Below, piece after piece: positions 18,260 through 27,082 of a stretch of 64,000 nucleotides of DNA. The notes beneath the pieces were generated by a model, which did no database searches, had not been told where the DNA came from, and worked only from the letters and a program-made list of their open reading frames with translations. Numbering within the stretch: the stretch's first letter is position 1; each line of letters opens with the position of its first letter. A program made the position numbers and the translations under genes. The stretch lies in contig JAVBKU010000013.1 in the NCBI GenBank assembly GCA_031553875.1, positions 24,190 to 88,189 of the forward strand, written 5' to 3'. The stretch is from JAVBKU01 sp031553875 (GTDB lineage: Bacteria; Bacteroidota; Bacteroidia; Bacteroidales; Rikenellaceae).

Positions 18260-20065
18260 CTATTCCTTCGCGCTGCGCTTGCGGGCGTTCTCGTCGAGGA
18301 GAATCTTGCGCAGGCGTATCGACTTGGGCGTGAGCTCCACGTATTCGTCGGCCTTGATGTATTCGAGGGCCTCCTCCAGCGAGAATATAACGGGAGGGGC
18401 GATGCTGGTCTTCTCATCGCTGCCGCTGGCGCGCATGTTGGTCAGCTTCTTGCTCTTGGTGAGGTTGATGGTGATATCCTCATGGCGATTGCTCTCGCCC
18501 ACCACCTGGCCGCAGTAAATTTCGTCCTGGGGCGAGATGAAGAATTTACCCCTGTCCTGCAGCTTGTTGATGGCGTAGGCGTAGGCCGTGCCGGTTTCCA
18601 TGGCTATCAGCGACCCGTTCTGACGCAGTTCTATATCGCCCTTGAACGGCTCGAAGCCTATCAGGCGGTGCGACATCACGGCTTCGCCCGCTGTAGCTGT
18701 GAGCAGGTTGCTCCTCAGGCCGATGATACCGCGCGAGGGAATCTCAAATTCGAGGCGCACGCGCTCGGCGTTAGAGGTCATATTCTTGAGCGTGGCCTTG
18801 CGCTTGGTGGCGAGCTCTATGGCCCTGCCCGAGAATTCGTCGGGAAGGTCGATCATGAGTTCCTCCACCGGCTCGCACTTCTTGCCGTCTATCTCCTTGA
18901 TGATCACCTGCGGCTGGCCTACCTGCAATTCGTAGCCCTCGCGACGCATGGTCTCGATAAGCACCGAGAGGTGGAGCACCCCGCGGCCGTAGACTATGAA
19001 GCTGTCGGCGGTTTCGCCGGGCGACACGCGCAGGGCGAGGTTCTTTTCGAGTTCCTTGTCGAGGCGGTCTTTTATGTGGCGCGAGGTGACGTACTTGCCC
19101 TCTTTGCCGAAGAAAGGGGAGTCGTTTATTGTGAAGAGCATGCTCATCGTGGGCTCGTCGATGGCGATGGGCTCCAGGGGTTCGGGATTCTCGAAATCGC
19201 AGATTGTATCCCCGATCTCGAAGCCTTCTATACCCACCAGGGCGCATATCTCGCCGCACTGCACCTCGTCTACCTTAGCCTTGCCCAGCCCGTCGAATAC
19301 CATCAGCTCCTTGATCCTGGTCTTCACCATCGTCACCCCGTCGCGCTTGGCGAGAGTCACGGGCATGCCGGATTTGAGCGTCCCGCGTGTGAGCTTGCCG
19401 ATGGCGATACGACCCACGTATGAGGAGTATTCGAGCGAGGTTATAAGCATCTGGGGCGTGCCTTCAGCCACCTGCGGCTCGGGTATTTCGTCGATTATGG
19501 CGTCTAACAGGGGGGTGATGTCAGAAGTTTTTTCCTTCCACACGTGCGACATCCAGCCCTGCTTGGCGCTGCCGTACATCACCTTGAAATCGAGCTGATC
19601 TTCTGTGGCGTCGAGGGTGAACATCAGGTCGAACACCTGTTCGTACACCTCTTCGGGCTTGCAGTTGGGTTTGTCGACCTTGTTGACCACCACGATGGGT
19701 TTCTTGCCCAGGGCCAGGGCCTTCTGCAACACGAAACGGGTCTGCGGCATTGTGCCCTCGAAGGCGTCGACGAGCAGCAATACGCCGTCACACATATTGA
19801 GTACGCGTTCCACCTCGCCACCGAAGTCGGCGTGGCCCGGAGTGTCTATGATGTTGATTTTGTAGTCTTTATAGATGACCGACACGTTCTTCGAGAGAAT
19901 GGTGATACCCCTCTCGCGTTCGAGGTCGTTGTTGTCCATTATCAGCTCGCCGCTGGTGCGGTCCTTGTCGCGGAGAAGGTTGCCCTGGAGGATCATTTTA
20001 TCGACCATCGTGGTTTTACCGTGGTCGACGTGCGCTATGATAGCGATGTTGCGTAAATTCTGCAT
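18260..20065 (-). CDS. typA: Ribosome-associated GTPase TypA/BipA
   Basis: The 601-residue translational GTPase has G1 AHVDHGKTT (residues 11-19), switch region GERGITILSKN-like, G3 DTPGHADFGGEVER and G4 NKVDKP. EF-G-like domains III and V follow, then the BipA-specific C-terminal domain (SRGIIGLRSNLLTATAGEAV). BipA acts on ribosomes in 50S assembly and stress adaptation. The length is full and no motif is damaged. The ATG at 20065 lies about 20 bases after a TACCTTTG -7 element. Confidence 0.95.
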   Translation of the reverse strand: MQNLRNIAIIAHVDHGKTTMVDKMILQGNLLRDKDRTSGELIMDNNDLERERGITILSKNVSVIYKDYKINIIDTPGHADFGGEVERVLNMCDGVLLLVDAFEGTMPQTRFVLQKALALGKKPIVVVNKVDKPNCKPEEVYEQVFDLMFTLDATEDQLDFKVMYGSAKQGWMSHVWKEKTSDITPLLDAIIDEIPEPQVAEGTPQMLITSLEYSSYVGRIAIGKLTRGTLKSGMPVTLAKRDGVTMVKTRIKELMVFDGLGKAKVDEVQCGEICALVGIEGFEIGDTICDFENPEPLEPIAIDEPTMSMLFTINDSPFFGKEGKYVTSRHIKDRLDKELEKNLALRVSPGETADSFIVYGRGVLHLSVLIETMRREGYELQVGQPQVIIKEIDGKKCEPVEELMIDLPDEFSGRAIELATKRKATLKNMTSNAERVRLEFEIPSRGIIGLRSNLLTATAGEAVMSHRLIGFEPFKGDIELRQNGSLIAMETGTAYAYAINKLQDRGKFFISPQDEIYCGQVVGESNRHEDITINLTKSKKLTNMRASGSDEKTSIAPPVIFSLEEALEYIKADEYVELTPKSIRLRKILLDENARKRSAKE

Positions 20066-20084
20066 CTGATGTTTTTTGAGGCGA

Positions 20085-20115
20085 CAAAGGTACGATAAAA
20101 TATTTAAACGGCCTC
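20085..20115 (-). promoter_or_regulatory. typA promoter
   Basis: The minus strand has TACCTTTG (20085-20092), an exact TAnnTTTG match. The -33 side is TTTTAG, a partial match. Confidence 0.5.
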
Positions 20116-20150
20116 TAAAAATATGCGCACCCCGGAACGATAGCGTTCTT

Positions 20151-21107
20151 TTATCCCGCGATAAGCTCCGTTACCGCCAATGAATCGCCCGTGAAGGCAA
20201 TGTCTACCGCCCGCGAAATGCCCGCTGCGGCGAAGTTGGAGAGTATGTCCCGGGCGGGTTGTGTACGGTCGAGGGAGACTTCGGACTTGTCTTCGTAACC
20301 ATCTTCCGCCATTGCCACAAAAAGGGCGGTGGAGAGCACCTCGCAATCCAGCGGCGAGGCCCCCGCTACCGACACCAGGCGCGAGTCGGTCACAGGGCGC
20401 CGGGTGTATGGCGAGATTATATGGCCCCGGTTCGTGGGATTATTCCCCGAGGTCGACATTCCGCAGTCGCACAGGTCGATAAATACGCCGTCCTGTCCGC
20501 CCGCCCCGCCGTTTGTGTTTACAGTCTTCCCCGCGGTCTGCTCTACACCCACGTTCCACGGCTTACCGGCAGGATGGTTGCCTATGCCGTACACCGAGCT
20601 GTTTCCGAAGCTTACCAGTGCATTCTCCACGCCTCCCGCGCGCAGAATCTCTATCATCGCTTCAAGTGCCAGCCCCTTGGCGTATCCGCCCATGTCGAGG
20701 GTAACGCCGTCGGCGGTCTTGGTGAGGATACGGTTCTCGAAATCTATGTCTATATATTGGACGGTGGGATCGTAGTTCTCGCTACCGATGGCAATATCGA
20801 AAGCCCCGAGGGTTAGTGACTTATAAGCCAGGGCGCGCGCTATTATCTCTATCAACTCGTCGTCGATGGGGTAGGAGCCTTTGCCCAGGCTGTTGAGCTG
20901 GTACAGGTCGCTATCGGGATCGAAGCGGTTGAGCATCTTTTCGAGCCGTTCCGTATTGGAGTACATATCGTCCAGCAGGCGCGCGCACCGTCCCTCATCC
21001 ATGCCTGTAATGATAAGGTCGAGGCGCGAGTGCATCCCCCCGAACCATCCGTAGAATAGTCCGAGCCCTGAAGGCGATATTTTAAAGGTGTGGTTGGGGG
21101 ATTCCAT
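20151..21107 (-). CDS. apbE: FAD:protein FMN transferase (ApbE family)
   Basis: The 318-residue protein shows ApbE hallmarks: MLNRFDPDSDLYQLN in the FAD-binding part, LGAFDIAIG, DMGGYAKGLALE, and the catalytic segments GHIISPYTRRPV and LDCEVLSTALFVAM. ApbE attaches FMN to Thr in flavoproteins such as Rnf and Nqr subunits or fumarate-reductase-like enzymes. Unlike many ApbE proteins it has no signal peptide or lipobox, so it may act in the cytosol or be a divergent relative. Family A copy A3 ends 35 bases upstream of the ATG on the same strand. Confidence 0.82.
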   Translation of the reverse strand: MESPNHTFKISPSGLGLFYGWFGGMHSRLDLIITGMDEGRCARLLDDMYSNTERLEKMLNRFDPDSDLYQLNSLGKGSYPIDDELIEIIARALAYKSLTLGAFDIAIGSENYDPTVQYIDIDFENRILTKTADGVTLDMGGYAKGLALEAMIEILRAGGVENALVSFGNSSVYGIGNHPAGKPWNVGVEQTAGKTVNTNGGAGGQDGVFIDLCDCGMSTSGNNPTNRGHIISPYTRRPVTDSRLVSVAGASPLDCEVLSTALFVAMAEDGYEDKSEVSLDRTQPARDILSNFAAAGISRAVDIAFTGDSLAVTELIAG

Positions 21108-21141
21108 ACTATTGGGGTATTTACTGACATAATTCTTCTTC

Positions 21142-21350
21142 GCACCTTTTGCTTGTACAAAAGGTGCCCAAAATACACCCTCCGATGAAAATTTCCTGAC
21201 GAGCGACTTCGTAAGTCCTAAAACGCCGAACTCCTCCTTTTAGTCAAATCTGCGATTTGTCTAACGTTCGTCGGACATCCCGCGTTTTTACACGGACTTT
21301 CTTGTCACTCGTCCGGGCGTAAATTTTCAGAGTCGGGGGCACAAGCGCCC
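21142..21350 (-). repeat. Family A structured repeat, copy A3
   Basis: The copy is sense with apbE; its tail hairpin GCACCTTTTG / AAAAGGTGC (21142-21167) lies 35 bases before the ATG. Outer stem GAAAATTT / AAATTTTC; second helix GACGAGTGAC / GTCGCTCGTC with one T-G wobble; AGTCC / GGACT; AACGC / GCGTT; apical CAAATC GCA GATTTG. Every variable helix differs from A1 yet pairs. Confidence 0.8.
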
Positions 21351-21429
21351 TACGGCCGCTTTAATAATTACGGTTACTATTGGAAATTTTATCCGCGTGC
21401 AGGGAAGCATCCGAGTGTCGGCAGACACC

Positions 21430-21477
21430 TGCCGCCTCCCCATCCCCCCGAGGCACTTCGTGCCTGGGGAGGCGGCA
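21430..21477 (-). repeat. Family D G-tract hairpin, copy D1
   Basis: The outer stem is TGCCGCCTCCCC / GGGGAGGCGGCA and the inner hairpin AGGCAC TTC GTGCCT. A one-sided tract of six C (six G on the minus strand) lies between them. Compare D2 at 30838 and D3 at 63439. Confidence 0.65.
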
Positions 21478-21559
21478 CGGATTGCCTTGCAATCCGATTT
21501 ATCTATGGCATGAGGAGTTAAATGTGATTATGGACCGCATTAAAGGTCCGACCACAGCC

Positions 21560-21817
21560 TTATTTCCCCTTTCGCCGTGCCCACAACGCCTTTACACCCT
21601 TACCCGCCCAGCAGAGGAGATACCTCACGGGGATAAGCAGGATGTAGAGTATTACGGTCACGAATATCAGCGCGTACCACACGCTGTAAATTTCCCTCCA
21701 GCAGGTGTCGTGCTGGCAGATGGCGCACACATTCAGCACGTTGACCACTATGAAGCAGGCCAACAGCACCAGCAGTTCGCGCTTTACGTATTTACCTTTT
21801 ATCGTAATGTCTTTCAT
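21560..21817 (-). CDS. Small membrane protein of unknown function
   Basis: The 85-residue protein has two clear hydrophobic helices (LLVLLACFIVVNVLNVCAI and LIFVTVILYILLIPVRYLL). A short hydrophilic segment with two Cys-containing positions separates them, and the tail is basic (KALWARRKGK). It starts 30 bases after the stop of the Gfo/Idh/MocA gene, so it is probably the last gene of that operon. I do not recognise the family. A link to the sugar-oxidising enzymes upstream is only suggested by position. Confidence 0.6.
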   Translation of the reverse strand: MKDITIKGKYVKRELLVLLACFIVVNVLNVCAICQHDTCWREIYSVWYALIFVTVILYILLIPVRYLLCWAGKGVKALWARRKGK

Positions 21818-21847
21818 AAGGCTTACAACCTCTTAAATGCCGCCACT

Positions 21848-23128
21848 TTAGGCGTAATTGTAATCTATCCGGTACTCCTCGGGGAAGTCGATTATCCTCT
21901 TCTCGTCGATGGCCTGCTGGCCCAGGAGCGAGAGTATGGTGGCGTAATAGCCCTCTTCAGCGATCTGCGGCGGCTGAATACCGCTGATAGAGGCCTCCAC
22001 GAAGGCGTCCATCAGGAATGGCGAGCCGTCGGCATAGTCCCTCTTGCGGCCCAGGATATACTCGCCGCTGTTCTTGCGGGCGATCTCGGGGTCCCAGCTC
22101 GGCCCGGCCAGAGGGATGGAGCTGAACAGGTCCTTCTCGATGTTGTTTATCATCTGCAGGAATCCGGGCATGGGGGGAGTCTGTTCGAAGTAGTACTTGC
22201 CCACTTCGGGCTCGATAGTACCCCGGTTGCCGATGATCTGCTCCTCGAGGCCGTAAAATTTGTTGGAGATTATCGAGTCGAAGCTCATGCGTCGGCCGTC
22301 CTTATATGTATAGATGACGCCCACGTTGTCCTCCACCTCGCGGCCGTCCTTCCAGAAGGATATTGTGCCGCTGCCCATGATGGTCGCGGGCAGGTCTTTC
22401 CATATCCACGTGCCCATCTGTATCTGGTGGCAGGCCAGCTCGGTCATCAGCCCCAGCGAATATTCGCGGTAGAGTCGCCAGTTGATCTTGCGCTCCAGTT
22501 CGGGCGAGGGCACAGGCCTGCGCCAGTCGCCGTTGCGGTACCAGAAAGTCTTGATACCCTGAATCTCACCGAATATCCCCGAGCGGATCATCTCCATAGC
22601 CTTGATGTAGCAGGGGTCGTAAAGGCGCTGCTGCCCGGTGAAGAACACGCGGCCGGTACTTTTGAATTTCTTGTAGACTTCTAACGTGTCGGGTAGGGTC
22701 ATGCATATCGACTTCTCGCAGAAGACGTGCTTGCCCGCTTCCAGCGCGTCGATGGCCATGGCTCTGTGCAGGTTGAGCGGCGTGGCTATTATCACGGCGT
22801 CTACCTCTTTGGATGAGAGCAGTTCGCGGTAGTCGGTGCACCTCCTGGCCTTAGGCGCGAGGGCTCCCGCCGCCTCGAGATTGGGGGCGTAGTCGTCGCA
22901 CAGGTATGTGATCTCGGCTTTGGGATTGCTCAGCGCCAGCCCCATGAGATACTGGCCCCTCGATCCGGGGCCTATGACCCCGATCCGGAGTTTCTCGCCT
23001 TTTGATAAGGCCTGCCTCTCTTCCGACAGCCCTTCAAGCCACGGATATGAGGCGAACAGCGCCGTAGTACCCATCACGGCCCCGAATTCCTGCAGGAACT
23101 CGCGGCGTGAAAGTTTGTTGTCCTTCAT
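21848..23128 (-). CDS. Exported Gfo/Idh/MocA family oxidoreductase (1)
   Basis: The 426-residue protein begins with a Tat-type signal (SRREFLQEFGAVMGTTALF). The NAD(P)-binding LRIGVIGPGSRGQYL follows, then VDAVIIATPLNLHR and the family motif CEKSICMTLPDTLEVYK, where the EKs segment supplies the active-site Lys. These enzymes oxidise or reduce sugars, inositols or their 3-keto forms. With the DUF1080 protein and a second oxidoreductase upstream it forms a set like the 3-keto-glycoside pathway described in Bacteroidetes. The 127-base gap upstream contains two hairpins (23149-23166 and about 23180-23214). Confidence 0.85.
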   Translation of the reverse strand: MKDNKLSRREFLQEFGAVMGTTALFASYPWLEGLSEERQALSKGEKLRIGVIGPGSRGQYLMGLALSNPKAEITYLCDDYAPNLEAAGALAPKARRCTDYRELLSSKEVDAVIIATPLNLHRAMAIDALEAGKHVFCEKSICMTLPDTLEVYKKFKSTGRVFFTGQQRLYDPCYIKAMEMIRSGIFGEIQGIKTFWYRNGDWRRPVPSPELERKINWRLYREYSLGLMTELACHQIQMGTWIWKDLPATIMGSGTISFWKDGREVEDNVGVIYTYKDGRRMSFDSIISNKFYGLEEQIIGNRGTIEPEVGKYYFEQTPPMPGFLQMINNIEKDLFSSIPLAGPSWDPEIARKNSGEYILGRKRDYADGSPFLMDAFVEASISGIQPPQIAEEGYYATILSLLGQQAIDEKRIIDFPEEYRIDYNYA

Positions 23129-23255
23129 TAATACTTGGGTTGCAAATGCTTCCCGCCCGTGCGGGAAATATCTAAATCCAACGGACTCCCCCTCGAGAGG
23201 GAAAGTCCGTGGATCTTGTATTTAATATTGTCGCGCGACCTTCCGTCCGCTTAAC

Positions 23256-24635
23256 TTAGTACCTGAACACCTTATCTCCGGCGATCACCTCCTGGTGGTC
23301 GGAGTCGAATGTCACGTACTGCTTGGTGCGTATGGCAGCGTTGACCATGATACAAGCCACAGAGTGGTCGTATGCTGCTTCCACAGGAGCGTTGGGCTGC
23401 TTGCGGCTCCGCACGCACTCCATCCAGTTGGCCACGTGGGCCGAAGAAAGAGAGTCGCCGCCCATGAAGGCTTCGTTCTGCACGGCCTCGCCCTGGAGCT
23501 TGAATGTGTCGAGCTTATTCTCTTTGAGGCCCATCTTGTTGGCGTTCTCAGCCTTGAGATAGCCTGTGGGAGTCACCATGTTGGTGTCGAGGTTGAGCTC
23601 GCCGCCGTTCGAATAGTATATCTCCTTGACGCCGCCCGCCGAGTTGGAGAAACGCGACGAGTAGAGCACCTGGAAGCCCTTGGTCATGTCGTTGTCGGGA
23701 CCGTAGTCCATCACAGCGGTCATTGTGTCCATGTTGGTGCGGCCGTCCTTCCACATGTAGATACCGCCGTTGGCGGTCACGCTCCTGGGGTGCTTAAGGC
23801 CGGTGAACCAGTGCACGGTGTCGATCTGGTGAGCCATCCACTGTCCGGGGATACCTGATGAGTAAGGCCAGAAGAGGCGGTACTCGAGGTATTTGCGGGG
23901 GTCGAAGTCTACATAGGGGCGGTTCATGAGGAAGCGCAGCCAATCGAGGTCCTCCTTCTTACACTTGGCCACGAGTTCGGGCCTGCGCCACCTGTCGGGC
24001 TGGTTGACGTTCCATGTCATTTCGCACATCACGATGTCGCCGAACTTACCCGAGCGGATATAGTCGTTGGCGGCATGGTAGTTGGCGCCGCTGCGCCTCT
24101 GCGAGCCCATCTGGAATATGATGCCCGCCTTGTCGACCGCGGCCCTGGCCCTGCGGTTGTCCTCCATGGTCTCGGCGAAGGGCTTCTCCACGTAACAGTC
24201 TTTGCCAGCTTCTGCGGCCTCGATGGTGTGAAGGGCGTGCTGGAAGTCGGAGGTGGCGATGATTACCGCGTCGATGTCCTTATCCCTGTACAGCTCTTCG
24301 TTGTTGATATAGGGGCGGATAGAGTGGCCCATCTTGTCGGAGAGGAACTGCACGCCCTCTTCGCGGCGACGTTTCCAGATATCCGACACGCCGATGATGT
24401 CGAAGTTGAGCCTCTTGTTATGGTGTGTGAAGCAGGGGATAAGCGTCCCCTTTGAGCGATCGGAGAAGCCGACGATGCCGACGTTCACCCTGTCATTGGC
24501 GCCAATCACCCTCGCGTAGCTCTTGGGGCTGAGGGCTATGCCGCCCAGCATCAGGCCCGCCGATACGGCGCCCGCCTGCTTGAGAAAATCACGCCTTGAG
24601 ATGCTTCCTTTCTGCTCTTTTTTGTTCTCTTCCAT
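23256..24635 (-). CDS. Exported Gfo/Idh/MocA family oxidoreductase (2)
   Basis: The 459-residue protein has a Tat signal (SISRRDFLKQAGAVSAGLML). The Rossmann start VNVGIVGFSDRSKGTL follows, then IDAVIIATSDFQHALH and the active-site segment YVEKPFAETMEDNRRAR (EKP motif). The C-terminal alpha/beta domain has the aromatic pattern RLFWPYSSGIPGQWMAHQID, common in large Bacteroidetes members. Export through Tat implies folding with NAD(P) already bound. It follows the DUF1080 gene by 47 bases. Substrate unknown; a secreted-pathway sugar oxidation or isomerisation role is inferred from context. Confidence 0.87.
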   Translation of the reverse strand: MEENKKEQKGSISRRDFLKQAGAVSAGLMLGGIALSPKSYARVIGANDRVNVGIVGFSDRSKGTLIPCFTHHNKRLNFDIIGVSDIWKRRREEGVQFLSDKMGHSIRPYINNEELYRDKDIDAVIIATSDFQHALHTIEAAEAGKDCYVEKPFAETMEDNRRARAAVDKAGIIFQMGSQRRSGANYHAANDYIRSGKFGDIVMCEMTWNVNQPDRWRRPELVAKCKKEDLDWLRFLMNRPYVDFDPRKYLEYRLFWPYSSGIPGQWMAHQIDTVHWFTGLKHPRSVTANGGIYMWKDGRTNMDTMTAVMDYGPDNDMTKGFQVLYSSRFSNSAGGVKEIYYSNGGELNLDTNMVTPTGYLKAENANKMGLKENKLDTFKLQGEAVQNEAFMGGDSLSSAHVANWMECVRSRKQPNAPVEAAYDHSVACIMVNAAIRTKQYVTFDSDHQEVIAGDKVFRY

Positions 24636-24682
24636 GGTTATATGGTTTTAGATTTTTCAAACTTGGGTTTGGGGTCGAAGGC

Positions 24683-26032
24683 TTACTTCAATTCCTTGAT
24701 CTTGATGTTCTTGAAGAACACGTCGTCGCCATGGTCCTGCAGGAGGATGTAGCCCTCGGCGAGGTTGCCGAAGTTGGGCCAGTCGCGATACTTGCTGTAG
24801 GCCACCAGCGCATTGAACATCTGGTTGTTGCGATCGTACTCCACGATCTTCACGTCGTTGAGCCAATGTTCTACGTGGTTGCCGTTCACCACGATGCGGG
24901 CCGTGTTGAAGAATCCACCCCTGAAAGGTTTGTTGGCGGGAGCGGGGATCAGGTCGTACAGAGAGCCGAGAGTACGGTTGCCCTTCACGCCCTTCTTGGC
25001 GTCTTCGTGAATTTTATCGTCGAGGATCTGGAACTCGCAGCCGATAGCCGAACCGGGACCCTTGTTGAGGTCGGGATCCACGAAATATTTCACGCCGCTG
25101 TTGGCGCCCTCGGTGATCATGAAGTCTACCACCAGCTCGAAGTTCTGATATTTCCTGGTCGTGATGATGTCGCCGCCGTTTGTCGATTCGCCGCCGCCGG
25201 ATTTCATCACCTGGAGCACGCCGTTCTCGATCTTCCAGCCCTTGGCGGGGAAACCGTTTCGTTTCACACTCTGCCAGCCTGCGGATGTTTTGCCGTCCCA
25301 CAGGAGCTCCCAGCCGTCTTCGGCCTCGCGCGCGCTTATGGTATTGGCGATAGCGTTAACCTGGGGTATCTGACTGAACTCGGGAGTACGTTCTTTTTCC
25401 AGGCCTTCGGTGCAGATGCGGATGTTGCGCCATGCTATTTCCTTGCCCACGAGTTCCTCCTTGTTGATGCCGTGCACCTGGAGCGAGATGAAGCCGCTGG
25501 GGGTCATATCGTCGAGCAGGTCGGCGCAAGGTATGCCGTTGAGCCATGTGCGGATAGAGTTGCCGATAGCTTCGATACGCACAGTATTCCACTGGTTATT
25601 CTTAAACGCCTTCATCGCGTCGGGGTTCTTGCTCATGGGATAGAGCCAGCCGCGGCGCGCTTCGTCGTAGATACCCGCGCTCCACGCCCTTGACGAGGGA
25701 TCGAGCTCATACTGGTAGCCGTGTACGCGGTAGTCCTTATAATCTTTATTAGACAGGCTGCGGAACTGTATACCCGAGTTGAGGCCGTCGTCCACCTTCA
25801 CTTCGAGTTCGAGGATGAAGTCGCCATAGTTTTTGGTAGTAGAGAGGAAAGTGTTTTCTTTGATGAGCTTGCTTACGCCTACGACAGCGCCGTCTACGAT
25901 CTTATATTCGGCCGTGCCGCCCATTTTTGTCCATCCCTTGAGGTTCTTGCCGTTAAACAGCGGTGTCCATTTTGTCTGGGCAGCGAGCGACAGGGTCGCA
26001 AGGCAGAGGACCAGGGTCAAGATTTTTTTCAT
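24683..26032 (-). CDS. Secreted double DUF1080 protein (3-keto-disaccharide hydrolase type)
   Basis: The start is taken at ATG 26032 (MKKILTLVLCLATLSLAAQ signal peptide, 449 residues). The longer frame upstream lacks family similarity. Two DUF1080 (LamG-like jelly-roll) domains occur in tandem: domain 1 from WTPLFNGKNLKGW and domain 2 from WELLWDGKTSAGWQSV, each ending in an FKNIKIKEL or WRNIRI strand. Members cleave 3-keto-glycosides made by Gfo/Idh/MocA-type oxidoreductases. The next two genes are exactly such oxidoreductases, which supports a shared periplasmic route. The catalytic residues cannot be assigned by eye. Confidence 0.85.
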   Translation of the reverse strand: MKKILTLVLCLATLSLAAQTKWTPLFNGKNLKGWTKMGGTAEYKIVDGAVVGVSKLIKENTFLSTTKNYGDFILELEVKVDDGLNSGIQFRSLSNKDYKDYRVHGYQYELDPSSRAWSAGIYDEARRGWLYPMSKNPDAMKAFKNNQWNTVRIEAIGNSIRTWLNGIPCADLLDDMTPSGFISLQVHGINKEELVGKEIAWRNIRICTEGLEKERTPEFSQIPQVNAIANTISAREAEDGWELLWDGKTSAGWQSVKRNGFPAKGWKIENGVLQVMKSGGGESTNGGDIITTRKYQNFELVVDFMITEGANSGVKYFVDPDLNKGPGSAIGCEFQILDDKIHEDAKKGVKGNRTLGSLYDLIPAPANKPFRGGFFNTARIVVNGNHVEHWLNDVKIVEYDRNNQMFNALVAYSKYRDWPNFGNLAEGYILLQDHGDDVFFKNIKIKELK

Positions 26033-26137
26033 TTTTTGAAGTTTTTGATAGGTTTTAGAGTTGTTATTTAAGTTGTCGTGTTTGCTATGTGGAATATCGT
26101 GCGGAGTTGCTTTGCGGTACATAATAGTACATCTATA

Positions 26138-26145
26138 CAAAGATA
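26138..26145 (-). promoter_or_regulatory. -7 element for the DUF1080 operon
   Basis: The minus strand carries TATCTTTG, an exact TAnnTTTG match, giving a leader of about 100 bases. I see no -33 box at the normal distance. Repeat B1 lies upstream of it, outside the predicted transcript. Confidence 0.45.
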
Positions 26146-26265
26146 TAGAAAAATTTCGCAAAACACCTAACGTTTCACCTCGTTAAAACGCCGCTTCGGG
26201 GGAGGGGTGGTTGTGAAAAATGAGACTGACATATTATCTCACAGTAGTTTTTTCGCCTTCGGCGA

Positions 26266-26505
26266 CCTACTTTTAGCTACGCTTTCATTTCTCGCGACTC
26301 GGCATAGTCCGCAAGCGGTCTCTGCCCTCACTGCTCGAAATGTTGTCCATTGCCACAAAAGTAGGCAAAAGGTCTAGCCGCGTCTTCTGCCGGGGTCTCT
26401 TCCGGGAGGCTTCCCTCGCTACACGGTAACTCAGGTGATCTCCCTCATGAGACCTATTTCCGGCAGAAGCCCGAAGCGGCGAATTATTTTGCTATTCCGA
26501 AGTTA
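26266..26505 (-). repeat. Family B structured repeat, copy B1 (long form)
   Basis: The core helices are CTTCTGCCGG / CCGGCAGAAG and GGTCTC / GAGACC around smaller hairpins. The tail hairpin (CTACTTTTG / AAAAGTAG) is extended by about 70 bases that fold as CATTTC / GAAATG, GGCA / TGCC and CCGC TT GCGG. Only B6 shares this extension. With the promoter region it accounts for the gene-free stretch 26033-26560. Confidence 0.8.
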
Positions 26506-26561
26506 CTTTAACAGACACAGATTTATTCGGGGCCTTATAATTCTTAATTTTACTACTTAAC

Positions 26562-26590
26562 AAAAAAGAGATGCATATGCATCTCTTTTT
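26562..26590 (-). terminator. Terminator of secG
   Basis: A perfect palindrome GAGATGCATATGCATCTC is flanked by A6 on the left and T5 on the right, so it could terminate in both directions. It lies 49 bases after the secG stop. Confidence 0.8.
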
Positions 26591-26638
26591 ATTCTTGTTC
26601 GCTTTGAACGTATGTACGCCCCCAACAGACAGCGCTCC

Positions 26639-27001
26639 TTATTCCGCGCTCTGGGCGGGCTGTTCGCCTTCTGCGGGTTGGGTCAGCGGCAGACGGGCGG
26701 GATCCTGGAGGAGCATCTGATTGGTCTCCTGTTTCTGGAGGATGGCCTTGTCGACGCCGTCGCTGCTGGCGGCGATACGGCTCTTGGGGATCACCATTGT
26801 GGCGGCCAGGCTCAACACTACGATCGATATGGCCATGCCCCATGTGAGCTTTTCAAGGAAGTCGGCCGTCTGGCGCACGCCCATCACCTGGTTTGAGGCG
26901 CCGAAGTTGGCAGCCATACCGCTCTTGGGATTCTGCGAGAGGACCGAAAGTACGAGGATAACGCTCGCGATAAGGATAAGTACTACAAAGAAAGTATACA
27001 T
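26639..27001 (-). CDS. secG: Preprotein translocase subunit SecG
   Basis: The 120-residue protein has two membrane helices (FFVVLILIASVILVLSVLSQ and LTWGMAISIVVLSLAATMV). The SecG loop between them reads NPKSGMAANFGASNQVMGV. A low-complexity polar tail (EGEQPAQSAE) follows, as usual in Bacteroidetes. SecG is the accessory subunit of SecYEG. It is the last gene of a minus-strand set with a sigma-54 activator, lptE and a small helical protein, 81 bases after the latter. Confidence 0.9.
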   Translation of the reverse strand: MYTFFVVLILIASVILVLSVLSQNPKSGMAANFGASNQVMGVRQTADFLEKLTWGMAISIVVLSLAATMVIPKSRIAASSDGVDKAILQKQETNQMLLQDPARLPLTQPAEGEQPAQSAE

Positions 27002-27082
27002 TGTTCTTGAGTTATTTGATTAGCTTTTCTGTCTGTGCCCCGGCGCGCCGTTTTGCTGCTCAAAGCGGCTCCGGCGGCCTCC

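Noticed and set aside
21380..22684. Open frame of 434 codons on the plus strand
   Set aside because: It is antisense to the well-supported Gfo/Idh/MocA gene and has no recognisable domain. GC-rich third positions keep the opposite strand open.
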